Shown here piece by piece: positions 37,745 to 47,470 of a stretch of 64,000 nt of DNA. A model generated the notes under the pieces. It was not told the origin of the DNA, did no database searches, and worked only from the letters and a program-made list of their open reading frames with translations. How positions within the stretch are numbered: position 1 is the first letter of the stretch; the number at the start of each line of letters is the position of its first letter. The stretch is taken from assembly GCA_963815965.1 (NCBI GenBank), contig CAWFIT010000005.1:1-64000 (forward strand), in the 5' to 3' direction. The DNA comes from DASVFB01 sp963815965 (GTDB lineage Bacteria > Actinomycetota > Thermoleophilia > Gaiellales > Gaiellaceae). The position numbers were made by a program, and so were the translations under genes.

Positions 37745-38805
37745 CCGCCGTACCACGCCGATGCGAGCGCGAGTGCGGGAACAATGACCGCAGCCACGCG
37801 CACGCGCGCATGTGCAAGCGCGACCGCCACTGGCAGCAGCAGCGGGAACGCAGGCAGCAGGAAGCGCGCCTTCGCGTGGTAGTAGCCGGCGCCGCCAATC
37901 GTGAGCACGAGCAGCCCGGCGGCATACGCGAGCAACGGCCACGGCGGCCGCAGAAACACGAGCAGAACGAACAGGACGACTGACGTGAGCAGGATCGCCG
38001 TCACCTCGTAGAGCTCGAACGCGGCCGCCTCGAGCAGCACCCGGTTGACGAGCGTGTGCAGCGTCGCCGAGCCGCCGTCGAAGTGCAGGTGCCAGCCCTT
38101 GTCCTGCATGTAGAACCAGCCGTCCGAGCGGTCGAGGGCGTGTCCAACCCAGGCGAGGTAACCGAGCAGCCCGAGCGGCGCGAGCAGCGCAGCGGCCCAC
38201 GGACGCCAGCCGTCGCGGCGGCCGATCACAGCCGCGACGACAACCACGCCGACGAGCACGCCGGACGTAGCGCGCGTCGTCCCGGCGAGCAGGCACAGCG
38301 TCCCCGCCGTCAGCCACTGCCGGCGGAGTAGCGCGTACAGTGACCACGCGCACAACGCGGTGAAGAGGCTCTCCGAGTACACCATCGACTCGACGATCGC
38401 GTGCGTCTGGATCCCCCACAGCACGGCGAGCACGACGCCGACGCGACGGCCGTAGACGAGGTCGCCGACGGCGAAGATTCCCCACGCTGCCGCAACTCCG
38501 GCGAGCCACGACGTCACGATTCCGGCCCAGAGGACGCTCATGCCCGTGACGGACGCCACCACGTCGATCAAATACGGATAGCCCGGGAAGAAGACGACAT
38601 TCGTGTTGACGAGAGTCCCGTTGGCCCTATGCGTAAGGCTCGTGTCGTAGCCATGCTCTGCGATGTCGATGAACCAACGCCCGTCGAAGCCGCCGAGCAG
38701 CGGCGAGACGTGCTCGCCGAAATGACGTGCCATGACCCACAGCACGAGGAGACCGAGCGCGCGCACCGCGACGTAACCGGCGAGCGCGGGCGCCGCCGCG
38801 CGCAC
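37711..38805 (-). CDS. PIG-V-like integral membrane mannosyltransferase
   Basis: 364 residues with about 9-10 membrane helices. 'LLGGFDGRWFIDIAEHGYDT' near the N-terminus matches the GT-C luminal 'WD..WY..IA..GY' motif of PIG-V/mannosyltransferase 2 enzymes, and 'FFPGYPYLIDVVASVTG', 'YSESLFTALCAWSLYALLRR' and 'GTTRATSGVLVGVV' follow. Uses a polyprenyl-phosphate sugar donor on the outer face. GTG start. Convergent overlap with the histidine kinase; divergent from the HAD gene at 38874. Confidence 0.82.
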   Translation of the reverse strand: MRAAAPALAGYVAVRALGLLVLWVMARHFGEHVSPLLGGFDGRWFIDIAEHGYDTSLTHRANGTLVNTNVVFFPGYPYLIDVVASVTGMSVLWAGIVTSWLAGVAAAWGIFAVGDLVYGRRVGVVLAVLWGIQTHAIVESMVYSESLFTALCAWSLYALLRRQWLTAGTLCLLAGTTRATSGVLVGVVVVAAVIGRRDGWRPWAAALLAPLGLLGYLAWVGHALDRSDGWFYMQDKGWHLHFDGGSATLHTLVNRVLLEAAAFELYEVTAILLTSVVLFVLLVFLRPPWPLLAYAAGLLVLTIGGAGYYHAKARFLLPAFPLLLPVAVALAHARVRVAAVIVPALALASAWYGGYLLLLWTVSF

Positions 38806-38873
38806 TGCCGTGAAGCGTGCCGCGGTCTTGGTCTCTCGGGCTCCGATGCAGTGAGATTAAGCTCCGAGGCCGG

Positions 38874-39614
38874 ATGCTGGGACTACCGGATGCAATCCAA
38901 GCCTGCCTGTTCGACCTCGACGGTGTGCTGACTCCGACCGCGAAGCTGCACGCTGCAGCCTGGAAGCAGATGTTCGATGACTTCCTGCGCAAGTGGGCCG
39001 AGCGCACAGGTGAGCCGTTCGTTCCGTTCGACCCGGTCCACGACTACGACACGTACGTCGACGGCCTGCCCCGCAGCGACGGCGTGCGCTCGTTTCTCGT
39101 GTCTCGCCGAATCGAGCTCCCCGAGGGGGACCCGAACGATCCGCCGGACACCGAGACGATCGCCGGTCTGGGCAACCGCAAGAACGAGATCGTACTGCGC
39201 TTGATTCGCGAAGAGGGCGTCGAGCCGTACGAAGGCTCCGTGCGGTACGTCGAGGCCGCCCGAGGAGCGGGCCTGCGCTGCGCGGTCGTCTCCTCGAGCG
39301 CGAACTGCCGCGCCGTCCTCGAGGGGGCCGGGATCGCCGACCTGTTCGACGAGGTCGTCGACGGCGTCGTGCTCGAGCGCGAGCATCTGAAAGGAAAGCC
39401 GGCGCCGGACAGCTTCGTCTTCGCCGCTCGTGCGCTCGGCGTCGAGCCCGCAGAGGCGGCCGTGTTCGAGGACGCGCTCGCCGGAGTCGCCGCCGGACGG
39501 GCGGGAGAGTTCGGTTTCGTCGTCGGAGTCGACCGCGCCGGGCAAGCCGAGGCGCTGCGCGAGCACGGCGCTGACATCGTGGTTCGCGACCTCGCGGAGC
39601 TGCTCGAGCAGTGA
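38874..39614 (+). CDS. Beta-phosphoglucomutase family HAD hydrolase
   Basis: 246 residues. HAD motif I 'CLFDLDGVLTPTAKLHAAAWK' with nucleophile Asp14 and acid/base Asp16; motif II 'CAVVSSSANC'; motif III 'KGKPAPDSFVFAA'; motif IV 'AAVFEDALAGVAAG'. The 'AK.HA.AW...F' cap matches beta-PGM and Mycobacterium tuberculosis Rv3400. Converts beta-glucose-1-phosphate to glucose-6-phosphate. ATG 38874 is chosen by family start. It overlaps the following GH65 gene by 4 nt (GTGA), which makes it the downstream step of that phosphorylase. Confidence 0.9.
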   Translation: MLGLPDAIQACLFDLDGVLTPTAKLHAAAWKQMFDDFLRKWAERTGEPFVPFDPVHDYDTYVDGLPRSDGVRSFLVSRRIELPEGDPNDPPDTETIAGLGNRKNEIVLRLIREEGVEPYEGSVRYVEAARGAGLRCAVVSSSANCRAVLEGAGIADLFDEVVDGVVLEREHLKGKPAPDSFVFAARALGVEPAEAAVFEDALAGVAAGRAGEFGFVVGVDRAGQAEALREHGADIVVRDLAELLEQ

Positions 39615-41971
39615 TCGCGCAACCGTCCTTCGCCGTCGAACCGTGGTCCGTGCGCGAGACCGAGCTCGACCTCGAAGTGCTCGCGCAGACCGAGTCGGTC
39701 TTCGCGCTCGCCAACGGGCACATCGGACTGCGCGGCAACCTCGACGAGGGCGAGCCGAGCGGCCTGCCCGGCACGTACCTCAACTCGTACTACGAGCTGC
39801 GGCCGCTGCCGTACGCGGAAGCCGGCTACGGCTATCCCGAATCGGGCCAGACGCTGGTCAACGTCACCGACGGCAAGATCATGCGCCTGCTCGTCGACGA
39901 CGAGCCGTTCGACGTGCGCTACGGCAAGCTGCTCTCGCACGAGCGCGAGCTCGATCTTCGTGCGGGCGTGCTCGTTCGGCACGCCGACTGGCGGTCGCCC
40001 GCAAACGCTGCTGTTCGGGTTCGCTCCACGAGGCTCGTGTCTCTTTCACAGCGCGCCGTCGCGGCGATCCAGTACGAGGTCGAGCCCCTCGACGGACCGC
40101 TGCGCGTCGTCGTGCAGTCGGAGTTGATCGCGAACGAACCGGGAGCCGCTCCGCCCAAGCGCGATCCGCGTGCCGCAGCCGTGCTCGAATCACCGCTCCG
40201 CTCGGAGGAGTTCTTCGAACGGGCATCCGGCGCCGTGCTCATGCACTCGACGAAGCGCAGCGAGCTCCGGATGGGCGCCGCAATGGACCACGTCGTCGAA
40301 GGGTCCGACGGCACCGAGATGTTCGCAGAGTCCAGCCCCCACGTCGGCCGCGTGACCGTCACGGCCGACCTCGCGGACGGCGACCGCCTGCGCGTCGTGA
40401 AGTTCCTCGCGTACGGCTGGTCGAGCCGGCGCAGCGTCCCGGCGATCCGGGACCAGGTGATCGCCGCGCTCGCCGAGGCGCGACACACCGGTTGGGACGG
40501 CCTGCTCGCGGCCCAGCGCGCGTACCTCGACGACTTCTGGGATCGTGCGGATGTCGAGCTGGAGGGCGACCTGGAGCTTCAGCAGGCCGTGCGCTTCGCG
40601 CTCTTCCACACGCTGCAGGCCGGAGCTCGCGCCGAGCAGCGCGCGATCGCCGCCAAGGGTCTGACCGGGCCCGGCTACGACGGACACACCTTCTGGGACA
40701 CGGAGCGCTTCGTCCTGCCGGTGCTCACGTACACGGCGCCCGAAGCCGCGGCTGACGCCCTCCGCTGGCGCCATTCGACGCTTAACCTCGCTCGGGAGCG
40801 CGCCGAACAGCTCGGGCTGGAGGGCGCCGCCTTCCCGTGGCGCACGATCCGTGGCCAGGAGTGCTCCGGCTACTGGCCGGCGGGAACGGCCGCATTCCAC
40901 ATCAGCGGGGCCATCGCCGACGCGGTTTCGCGCCTCTACGCCGCGACGGGAGACGACACCTTCGATCGCGAGTTCGGCGTCGAGCTGCTCGTCGAGACGG
41001 CGCGCCTTTGGCGGTCGCTCGGCCATCACGATCCGCAGGGACGCTTCCGAATCGACGGCGTCACCGGGCCGGACGAGTACAGCGCGATCGCCGACAACAA
41101 CGTCTACACGAACCTGCTCGCGCAGAAGAACCTGCGCGCTGCCGCCGACGCCGTGGCGCGCCACCCGCGCTGCGCAGCCGAGCTGGACGCCGATTTCGAA
41201 GAGGCCGCCATCTGGCGCGACGCGGCGGAGGACATGGTCATCCCCTGGGACGAAGCGCTCGGCGTGCATCCACAGTCTGAGCGATTCACCGAGCACCAGG
41301 TGTGGGACTTCGAGGGCACGACGCCGGAGCAGTACCCGCTGCTCCTGCACTTCCCCTACTTCGAGCTCTACCGCAAGCAGGTCGTCAAGCAGGCCGATCT
41401 CGTTCTCGCGCTTCACTGGCGCGGCGATGCGTTCACCGACGAGGAGAAGCAACGCGATTTCGACTACTACGAACGGCTGACCGTTCGCGATTCGTCCCTG
41501 TCGGCGTGCACGCAGGCGGTGATGGCAGCCGAGGTCGGGCACCTCGAGCTCGCGTACGACTACTTCGCCGAGGCCGCGTTCATGGATCTGCGCGACCTCG
41601 AGCACAACACGCGCGACGGCGTTCACATTGCCTCGCTCGCGGGCGCCTGGGTCGCCGCGGTCGCCGGGTTCGGTGGGATGAGGGACCACGACGGCGAGCT
41701 GACGTTCAAGCCGCGCCTGCCGCCGCTCCTCGAACGCCTCGCGTTCCGCCTTCTCTTCCGCGGCCGGCGGCTGATGGTGGACGTGTCGAAGCGCGATGCC
41801 ACCTACAGGCTGCTCGCCGGTCGGCAGCTGCAGATCGCGCATTACGGCAAGGCGATCACGGTCTCGAAGAAGACGCCGGTGACAGAGGCGATTCCTTCCG
41901 TCGTCGACCGCCCGGCTCCGCACCAGCCGCCCGGTCGCGAACCGACCCGGCGCGCACGCGCAGTGACGTAA
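39611..41971 (+). CDS. GH65 disaccharide phosphorylase (maltose/trehalose/kojibiose-type)
   Basis: 786 residues, normal GH65 length. N-terminal beta-sandwich ('ESVFALANGHIGLRGNLDEGEPSGLPGTYLNSYYE'), (alpha/alpha)6 barrel with 'GYDGHTFWDTERFVLPVLTYTAPEAA', general acid Glu489 in 'IDGVTGPDEYSAIADNNVYTNLLAQ', phosphate/glucose segment 'YRKQVVKQADLVLALHWRGDAFT', and C-terminal 'DLEHNTRDGVHIASLAGAWVAAVAGFGGMRD'. Makes beta-glucose-1-phosphate, the substrate of the coupled beta-PGM. Substrate choice cannot be read from sequence. Homologous pair Rv3400/Rv3401 in mycobacteria. Confidence 0.92.
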   Translation: MIAQPSFAVEPWSVRETELDLEVLAQTESVFALANGHIGLRGNLDEGEPSGLPGTYLNSYYELRPLPYAEAGYGYPESGQTLVNVTDGKIMRLLVDDEPFDVRYGKLLSHERELDLRAGVLVRHADWRSPANAAVRVRSTRLVSLSQRAVAAIQYEVEPLDGPLRVVVQSELIANEPGAAPPKRDPRAAAVLESPLRSEEFFERASGAVLMHSTKRSELRMGAAMDHVVEGSDGTEMFAESSPHVGRVTVTADLADGDRLRVVKFLAYGWSSRRSVPAIRDQVIAALAEARHTGWDGLLAAQRAYLDDFWDRADVELEGDLELQQAVRFALFHTLQAGARAEQRAIAAKGLTGPGYDGHTFWDTERFVLPVLTYTAPEAAADALRWRHSTLNLARERAEQLGLEGAAFPWRTIRGQECSGYWPAGTAAFHISGAIADAVSRLYAATGDDTFDREFGVELLVETARLWRSLGHHDPQGRFRIDGVTGPDEYSAIADNNVYTNLLAQKNLRAAADAVARHPRCAAELDADFEEAAIWRDAAEDMVIPWDEALGVHPQSERFTEHQVWDFEGTTPEQYPLLLHFPYFELYRKQVVKQADLVLALHWRGDAFTDEEKQRDFDYYERLTVRDSSLSACTQAVMAAEVGHLELAYDYFAEAAFMDLRDLEHNTRDGVHIASLAGAWVAAVAGFGGMRDHDGELTFKPRLPPLLERLAFRLLFRGRRLMVDVSKRDATYRLLAGRQLQIAHYGKAITVSKKTPVTEAIPSVVDRPAPHQPPGREPTRRARAVT

Positions 41972-41981
41972 TCCTCGCTCG

Positions 41982-42001
41982 GGTTGTCTCTCGTGACAAC
42001 C
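41982..42001 (+). terminator. 7-bp hairpin after the GH65 gene
   Basis: GGTTGTC / GACAACC around a 6-nt loop, 10 nt after the stop. Short, but in the right place. The remaining gap to 42178 contains no gene. Confidence 0.4.
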
Positions 42002-42178
42002 GTCGAGAAGCACAAAGCGCCGCGCTTCGGGTCTGCTAGACGCGAGGCGATTGTCACAAGCGACCGCTGCGGGTTTACCGAAGTCGATTAGGGACTTGCC
42101 ACGATGGCCCGCGGCGCGCCGGGGACGACCATCCGCTTCAACAGGTCGAAACCCCCAGCCACACCGAGAGGAGCACCA

Positions 42179-42673
42179 GTGAGACACTTTCGCGCAATCC
42201 CCTTCCTGATCGCGGCCATCGCCCTGGCGGCAGTCGTGGCGGGCACCGCCTTCGCGGCGGCGCAGACGAAGGTCACCTTCAAGGGCACGTACGTCGGCAA
42301 GGTGACCGAGAAGGTCGACGGGCAGAACGTCACGGCGGTCGCGAGCGGCGCCGGCAAGGGCACCGCCGTCGGCGTCGGCAAGCTGTCCGGCGTCGTCAAG
42401 GCGACAACGGCGAACCCGCCGTGCTCCCCGATTCTCGGCCCCGGGACGATCTCGGGCCTGAGGGGCAAGCTCAAGGTCAACGTCACGGTACCCTCGCGCG
42501 GCTGCGCCGCGGGTGAGGACGACCAGGACAGCATCACGGTCTCCGGCACGGCGAAGGTCACCGGCGGGACGCTCAAGTTCAGGAAGGCCAAGGGCTCCTT
42601 GCACTTCAGCGGCCACTACGACCGGAAGAGCGGCTCTTTCAACGTAAAGCTCACGGGCACCTTCACCTACTAG
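42179..42673 (+). CDS. Exported protein of unknown function
   Basis: 164 residues. Signal peptide residues 1-27 ('RHFRAIPFLIAAIALAAVVAGTAFA'). Mature part is Gly/Thr/Lys-rich beta sequence: 'TKVTFKGTYVGKVTEKVDGQNVTAVASGAGKGTAVGVGKLSGVVKATT' and 'DSITVSGTAKVTGGTLKFRKAKGSLHFSGHYDRKSGSFNVKLTGTFTY', reminiscent of allene-oxide-cyclase-like or lipocalin-type barrels, with one Cys pair (NPPCSP...RGCAAG). No function assigned. GTG 42179 follows GAGAGGAGC; the longer frame from 42104 lacks a signal peptide. First of three neighbouring secreted-protein genes. Confidence 0.75.
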   Translation: MRHFRAIPFLIAAIALAAVVAGTAFAAAQTKVTFKGTYVGKVTEKVDGQNVTAVASGAGKGTAVGVGKLSGVVKATTANPPCSPILGPGTISGLRGKLKVNVTVPSRGCAAGEDDQDSITVSGTAKVTGGTLKFRKAKGSLHFSGHYDRKSGSFNVKLTGTFTY

Positions 42674-42712
42674 GGCCCGTACGAACGGCATTCGAAAAGA
42701 GGTGCAGGACAA

Positions 42713-43600
42713 GTGAAAAGAATCCTTCTGCCGGCGCTGGTGGCTCTCGCCGCCTTCGCGCTCGCGCGAGGCGCCGCCGCTGACACTCCGTTCCCGGCGG
42801 TGCACTCGGGCGACGTGTTCGTGATCGCCCAGACCGTGACCACGGACGGGTCGATGCACGACTACTACAAGCCCGGCGACACCGTCGTCTTCCGCGCCTA
42901 CGCGGTGGACGGCAAGAACCACAAGATCCTGACCGAGGCGAAGTACTTCTACGCCACGATCCCCGGTCAGCCGAACGTCAAGTTCAAGTACGACCCGAAG
43001 GCGAAGACCGCCCTCGGCCAGTACGCGTGGATCGGGACCTGGACGGTTCCCTCCACCTACCCGCTCGGGCTCGTCAACTTCAAGGTGCTCGTCCAGGCGA
43101 AGACGAAGCGGCGCGGATCGTTCGTGCAGATGCCCGTGCCGACGTCCCAGCTGACGATCACGAACACACCGCCGCCGACAGGCACGACGCCGCCGGGCGC
43201 CTCGTCGACGCCGACCGGCACCGACAACACGGTCGTCTACGCCGACAGCGTCAACGGGACGCGTCCCGCAGGCGCGGCGCCGCGGCCGATCGGCTGCACG
43301 CAGACCAACGTCTTCAAGAGAGGCGAGCAGTTCGTGCTCCGCACCTGGGGCTTCGACCTCACGACGAAGACGGTCTTCTCGCTCGACAACGTGACCGAGG
43401 CGCACTTCACCGTCGCCGGCCTGCCCAACAACGTCGTCCTGAACTGGGGCTCGCACGGCGCGGCGAAGGTCTTCTTCTGGTCGAACTTCTGGAACATCCC
43501 GACGACCTACCCGCTGGGCGACGTCACGGTGAAGATCACCTACACGCTCACGACCGGCAAGGCCGCGACGCTCGATTACCCGATCACGATCATCCCCTAG
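42713..43600 (+). CDS. Exported protein with two Ig-like repeats
   Basis: 295 residues. Signal peptide 'KRILLPALVALAAFALARGAA'. Two similar halves (about 25-150 and 170-295) joined by a Pro/Thr/Gly linker 'TPPPTGTTPPGASSTPTGT': each contains a 'K.GDTVVFRAYAVDG' / 'KRGEQFVLRTWGFDL' strand and ends in 'WTVPSTYPLGLVNFKVLV' / 'WNIPTTYPLGDVTVKITY'. So an internal duplication of a beta-sandwich. Extracellular; role unknown. Start ATG? the codon is GTG at 42713 after AGAGGTGCAGGACAA. Follows the previous secreted gene by 39 nt. Confidence 0.78.
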   Translation: MKRILLPALVALAAFALARGAAADTPFPAVHSGDVFVIAQTVTTDGSMHDYYKPGDTVVFRAYAVDGKNHKILTEAKYFYATIPGQPNVKFKYDPKAKTALGQYAWIGTWTVPSTYPLGLVNFKVLVQAKTKRRGSFVQMPVPTSQLTITNTPPPTGTTPPGASSTPTGTDNTVVYADSVNGTRPAGAAPRPIGCTQTNVFKRGEQFVLRTWGFDLTTKTVFSLDNVTEAHFTVAGLPNNVVLNWGSHGAAKVFFWSNFWNIPTTYPLGDVTVKITYTLTTGKAATLDYPITIIP

Positions 43601-43642
43601 CTCGCAACAAACCCCCGAGAAAACCGAAAGCGAGACAACGAC

Positions 43643-45197
43643 ATGAGCACCACGATCACACAGAAGCTCACAGTTGCAGGCGCGGTGCTGGCAGGAGCGC
43701 TGCTCCTGTCCGCACCGGGCCTCGCAACTCCGATGCCCCTCCCGGCACCGACGATTCCGGGCGTCGCACCTCTGCCCGGGCCGATCGCGGCAGCGTCGAC
43801 ACCGGCCGCCAACATGGGCATCCTCAAGACCAAGCCCGACATCGGCGCAGCAGGCACCTCGTTCAGCCTCGCGGGCTCCGGCCTGGGCGCGAACAAGGAC
43901 GTCAGCATCGTCTGGAACACCGCCAACGTCACGTGGATGGTCGACGCGCGGCCCGACAGCGTCGACTACCTCGGACGGAAAGTCGACAAGGTCAGCGTCG
44001 TTCTCGCGCAGACGAAGACCGACGCACAGGGCGCGTTCTCACTGAACCTGAAGGCGCCGAAGGACTTCGGCGGCATCCACGACATGTACGCCGTCGTCGA
44101 CGGCGTCCAGCTTGCAAAGGGAGGCTTCCTCATCGCCCGCACGGCGACGATGACGCCGAAGAAGGGGCCGATCGGCACGATGATCACCCTCAGGTACTCG
44201 GGCCTCGGCTCGTCGCTGTACGAGGGCGGCGCGTCGATGCAGTACGACAACCACTACGTCGGCGCCGTCATGGCGAACTGGACCCGCGGCGTCGCGACCG
44301 TCAGGTTCCGCGCGTCGGGCCCCGTCGGCCGCCACATCGTGGAGATCGCCGACGCAATCAGCTTCGACTACCTCAACATCCCGCAGTCGCCGATCCCCTG
44401 GGCGGTCGGACATCGGTTCGCGTTCAAGGTCACGAAGGACGCCGGGCTGCCGAAGCAACGCCTCGACTGGCCCGTCGCGGTTGCGCCGACCATCGACGCA
44501 AGGACGACGCTGTCCGCCGCAGGGCTCGGGGCCGACAAGGGCTCGGCGACGCTGAGCTCGACGTCCGGACCGATCCTCTCGAAGGTGGACGTCTCCGCGA
44601 GCGGACTCACGCCGAGCGCTCCCGTCAGCATCGTGTGGTCGACCGTCGTCGGCAACCGCGTCAACTGCAGCGGCACGTGCTGGAGCTTCGTCTCGGTGCC
44701 GCTCGCCAACGGGACGGCGACCGCCGACGGCTCGTTGAAGAGCACGGTCGAGATTCCGGACGGGCTCGGAGGCTGGCACGTGATCCAGCTCCTCCAGGCC
44801 GGGAACGTCAAGGCGCAGGTGCCGTACTTCGTGAAGCGGAGCGTCGCCGGAATCTCGGCGCTCAAGCTCAAGGCCGGCCAGAAGTTCACCGTCCACCTGA
44901 AGGGCGTCGGTTGGACGCAGCTCGACAACACGATCGCCGTCGACTACGACAACAGCTACATCGGTTACGGCTGCGGCTTCAACTCGAACGGCGACGTCGT
45001 TCTCAACCTCGTCGCGACGCGGCACGCCGGGGACGCACCTGATCGACATGTACCCGCTGCTGTACACGCAGCAGCCGTCGTACGCCAACACGCCCTACGG
45101 CATGGTGCCTGTGCTCACGTACGCGCAGGACGTTCCCGGGCTTGCACTCGGCTACAACCTGCCGGCAATCCGGCTGGCAATCCAGGTGGTCAAGTAG
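43643..45197 (+). CDS. Exported four-domain IPT/Ig-like protein, frameshifted near 45020
   Basis: After correction 517 residues. Signal peptide 'STTITQKLTVAGAVLAGALLLSA'. Four beta domains in an A-B-A-B order: A1 'KPDIGAAGTSFSLAGSGLGANKDVSIVWNT', B1 'ATMTPKKGPIGTMITLRYSGLG...MQYDNHYVGAV...GPVGRHIVEIAD', A2 'SKVDVSASGLTPSAPVSIVWST', B2 'LKAGQKFTVHLKGVGW...VDYDNSYIGYG...TPGTHLIDMYP'. The reading frame shifts by +1 at about 45020: removing one base of 'acgcgg' continues into 'GTPGTHLIDMYPLLYTQQPS...LAIQVVK' and the TAG at 45195. The frame as given would run on to 45646. Surface/secreted; function unknown. Confidence 0.75.
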
Positions 45198-45205
45198 CCA
45201 GCGGT

Positions 45206-45241
45206 CTCCGCCGGGGAAGGCGAACCCCTTTCCCGGCGGAG
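45206..45241 (+). terminator. 15-bp stem hairpin
   Basis: Stem 45206-45220 with 45227-45241 (14 Watson-Crick pairs and one G-T), loop CGAACC, starting 9 nt after the stop of the exported protein. No T-run. Confidence 0.75.
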
Positions 45242-45291
45242 GGCGCCCGCGGAGGCGAAATGGTGCTCTTCGACTTCTCGGAGCGTCGTGC

Positions 45292-45340
45292 AGCGGGCCG
45301 CGCGCCTGGGGGTGCCGCGGCCCGCTCTTCTTCGTCGCTT
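45292..45340 (+). terminator. Second hairpin, followed by a T-rich tail
   Basis: Stem 45292-45302 with 45316-45326, 11 perfect pairs, followed by CTTCTTCGTCGCTT. It lies between the first hairpin and the MMPL reading frame and overlaps candidate MMPL starts GTG 45288 and 45312, which argues for a later MMPL start. Confidence 0.6.
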
Positions 45341-47470
45341 GCTCGGCCGCTGGACGCTGCTCGTGCTGCGCTTCCGCTGGCTCGTCCTGATCGGCTGGGT
45401 CGCGGTCGTCGCCGGCGGCGCCTACGCGTCGCGTGCTCCTGCCGGCGCAGCTCGCGAACTCCTTCGCGGTGCCCGGGACGGACTCCGACCGGGCGGACGC
45501 CGTGCTGGCACACGACTTCGGCCTTCGACCCGAGGGGACGTTCACCGTCGTGTTTCCCGTTCGGCATTCGACGGACAAGCACGTGCAGCGGCGGATCCAC
45601 GCAACACTCGAGCGAGCGGCCCACGTCCTTCCCGGAGGCCGCGTAGGCATCGTGCGCGGCGGCGGAGGAGTCGTCTACGGCGAGCTGGAGTCGAACCTGA
45701 GCCTGCAGCAGGCCAAGGCATACAGCGACGACCTTCGCCGCGCGGTCGGTCCCGCGAGCCCTCGTCACGGGCCAGCCCGCGATCCAGCACGACCTCGATC
45801 CGCAGCTCGCAGCCGACCTGCGCCGCGGGGAAGCGATCGCTCTGCCTCTCGCCCTGCTCGTCCTCGCGTTCGTCCTCGGCCTCTCGCTCGCGCTCGCGAT
45901 TCCGTTCGTGTTCGCTGCCTGCACGATCGCCGGCACCCTGGCGGTGCTCTACGCAGCGGCTCACCTCTTCTCCGTCACGTCGTATGCGACGAACCTCGTC
46001 GAGCTGATCGGGCTCGGCCTCGCGATCGACTACTCGCTCCTGATCGTCTGTCGTTACCGCGAGGAGCTTCGGCAGGGCGGGCGGCGCGAGCAGGCCGTCG
46101 TGCGGACGATGGCGAGCGCGGGTCGGGCGGTCGTCTTCTCGGGGATCGCGGTTGCGATCGGTCTTTCGCTCCTGCTGTTCGTCCCCGTTCCGTTCATCCG
46201 GACGATGGGGCTCGCCGGCCTTTTGATCCCGCTCGTCTCGATCGCCGCAGCGCTGACGCTGCAGCCGGTCCTGCTGTCGTTCTTCTCCCACCGTGCGATC
46301 GCAGGCGTGCGGTTGCCTCGCGCCGCGCGACGGCACCGAGAGCCCTGGGCCGCGCTCGCGCGGACGATCATGCGCCGGCCCGTATTCGTACTCGTGCCCG
46401 CTATCGCCGTGCTGCTCGCGGCGGCGGCGCCGGCCCTCTACCTCCGGCTCACGCCCGGGGCGCTCGCAAGCCTGCCGCAATCGACGGAGGCGGCGCGGGG
46501 GCTCGACGCCCTCGGCAACGCGTTCGGTCCGGGCGCGCTGACACCGACGGAGATCGTCGTCGACTCGGGGACCGCCGGTGGGGCACGCCGGCCGGCCGTT
46601 CGAGGCGCGGTCGCCAGGCTCACCGATGCGCTGTTCCACGATCCGGAGGTCTACGTCGTCGCCGGAGGGCGCGGGCAACCGTACGTCTCGCGCAACGGCC
46701 GCTACGCACGCGTCGTCGTGATCGGACGTCACGAGTACGGGGCACGCCCGTCGCGAAATCTCGTCGACCGCCTGCGCACCGAGCTCGTGTCGGGCGCACG
46801 CTTCCCGGCCGGCACGCAAGTCCTCACCGGCGGCGCGCCGCCGAAGGGCGTCGACTTCCTCACGCGTGCGTACGACTTCTTCCCGTGGCTCGTCCTGATC
46901 GCGCTGGCCGTCACGTACTGGGTGCTTGCGCGCGCCTTCCGCTCCCTGCTGCTCCCGTTGAAGGCCGTGCTGCTGAACCTAGTCACGGTTGCGGCCAGCT
47001 ACGGGCTCCTCGTGGCTGTGTTCAGTTTCGGGATCGGCGCCGGGCTGCTCGGAGTCGATCGCACCGCACAGATCGAAGGCTGGATCCCGATCTTCCTCTT
47101 CGCGGCGCTCTTCGGCCTCTCGATGGACTACGAGGTGTTTCTCGTAACGAGGATGCGCGAGGCCTGGGACGCGCGCCGCGACAACGTCGAAGCCGTCGCA
47201 TTCGGGCTCGAGCGCACCGGACGCCTGATTACGGCGGCCGCACTCGTGATGGCGGCGTCGTTCGCAGGCTTCGTGGTCGGCAGCGTGCCGGGGCTGCAGC
47301 AGTTCGGGCTCGGGCTCGCGTTCGCAGTCCTCATCGACGCGACGATCGTCCGGGCATTGCTGGTGCCGTCGCTCATGGCTCTCCTGGGCCGGTGGAACTG
47401 GTGGCTGCCCCGATCCCCTCTATCCTGGCGCCGTGCACGTCGTCTCGAGGACGCTCTGAATGAGACGTAA
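45339..47470 (+). CDS. MMPL family transporter, two frameshifts
   Basis: About 709 residues when corrected, normal for MMPL/RND-type lipid exporters. Frame 1 part begins 'LLGRWTLLVLRFRWLVLIGWVAVVAGGAYAS'; about 45432 the frame shifts to 'VLLPAQLANSFAVPGTDSDRADAVLAHDFG' (typical MMPL periplasmic start); about 45765 it shifts again to 'ALVTGQPAIQHDLDPQLAADLRRGEAIALPLALL', after which all later helices and the 'GLGLAIDYSLLIVCRYREEL', 'FGLSMDYEVFLVTRMRE' and 'LIDATIVRALLVPSLM' proton-relay motifs are intact. Each shift needs removal of one base. Start uncertain (TTG 45339; GTG 45288 or 45312 possible). Probably exports a lipid or peptide linked to the neighbouring secreted proteins. Confidence 0.8.

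Noticed and set aside
40190..43456. Very long minus-strand open frame (1088 codons) across the GH65 and secreted-protein genes
   Set aside because: Shadow of GC-rich plus-strand genes; composition (Arg/Gly/Ala/His-rich) and lack of any domain show it is not coding.
45288..45338. GTG 45288 or 45312 as the MMPL start
   Set aside because: They fall in a strong hairpin with a T-rich tail that seems to end the preceding gene; TTG 45339 is used instead, with uncertainty noted.
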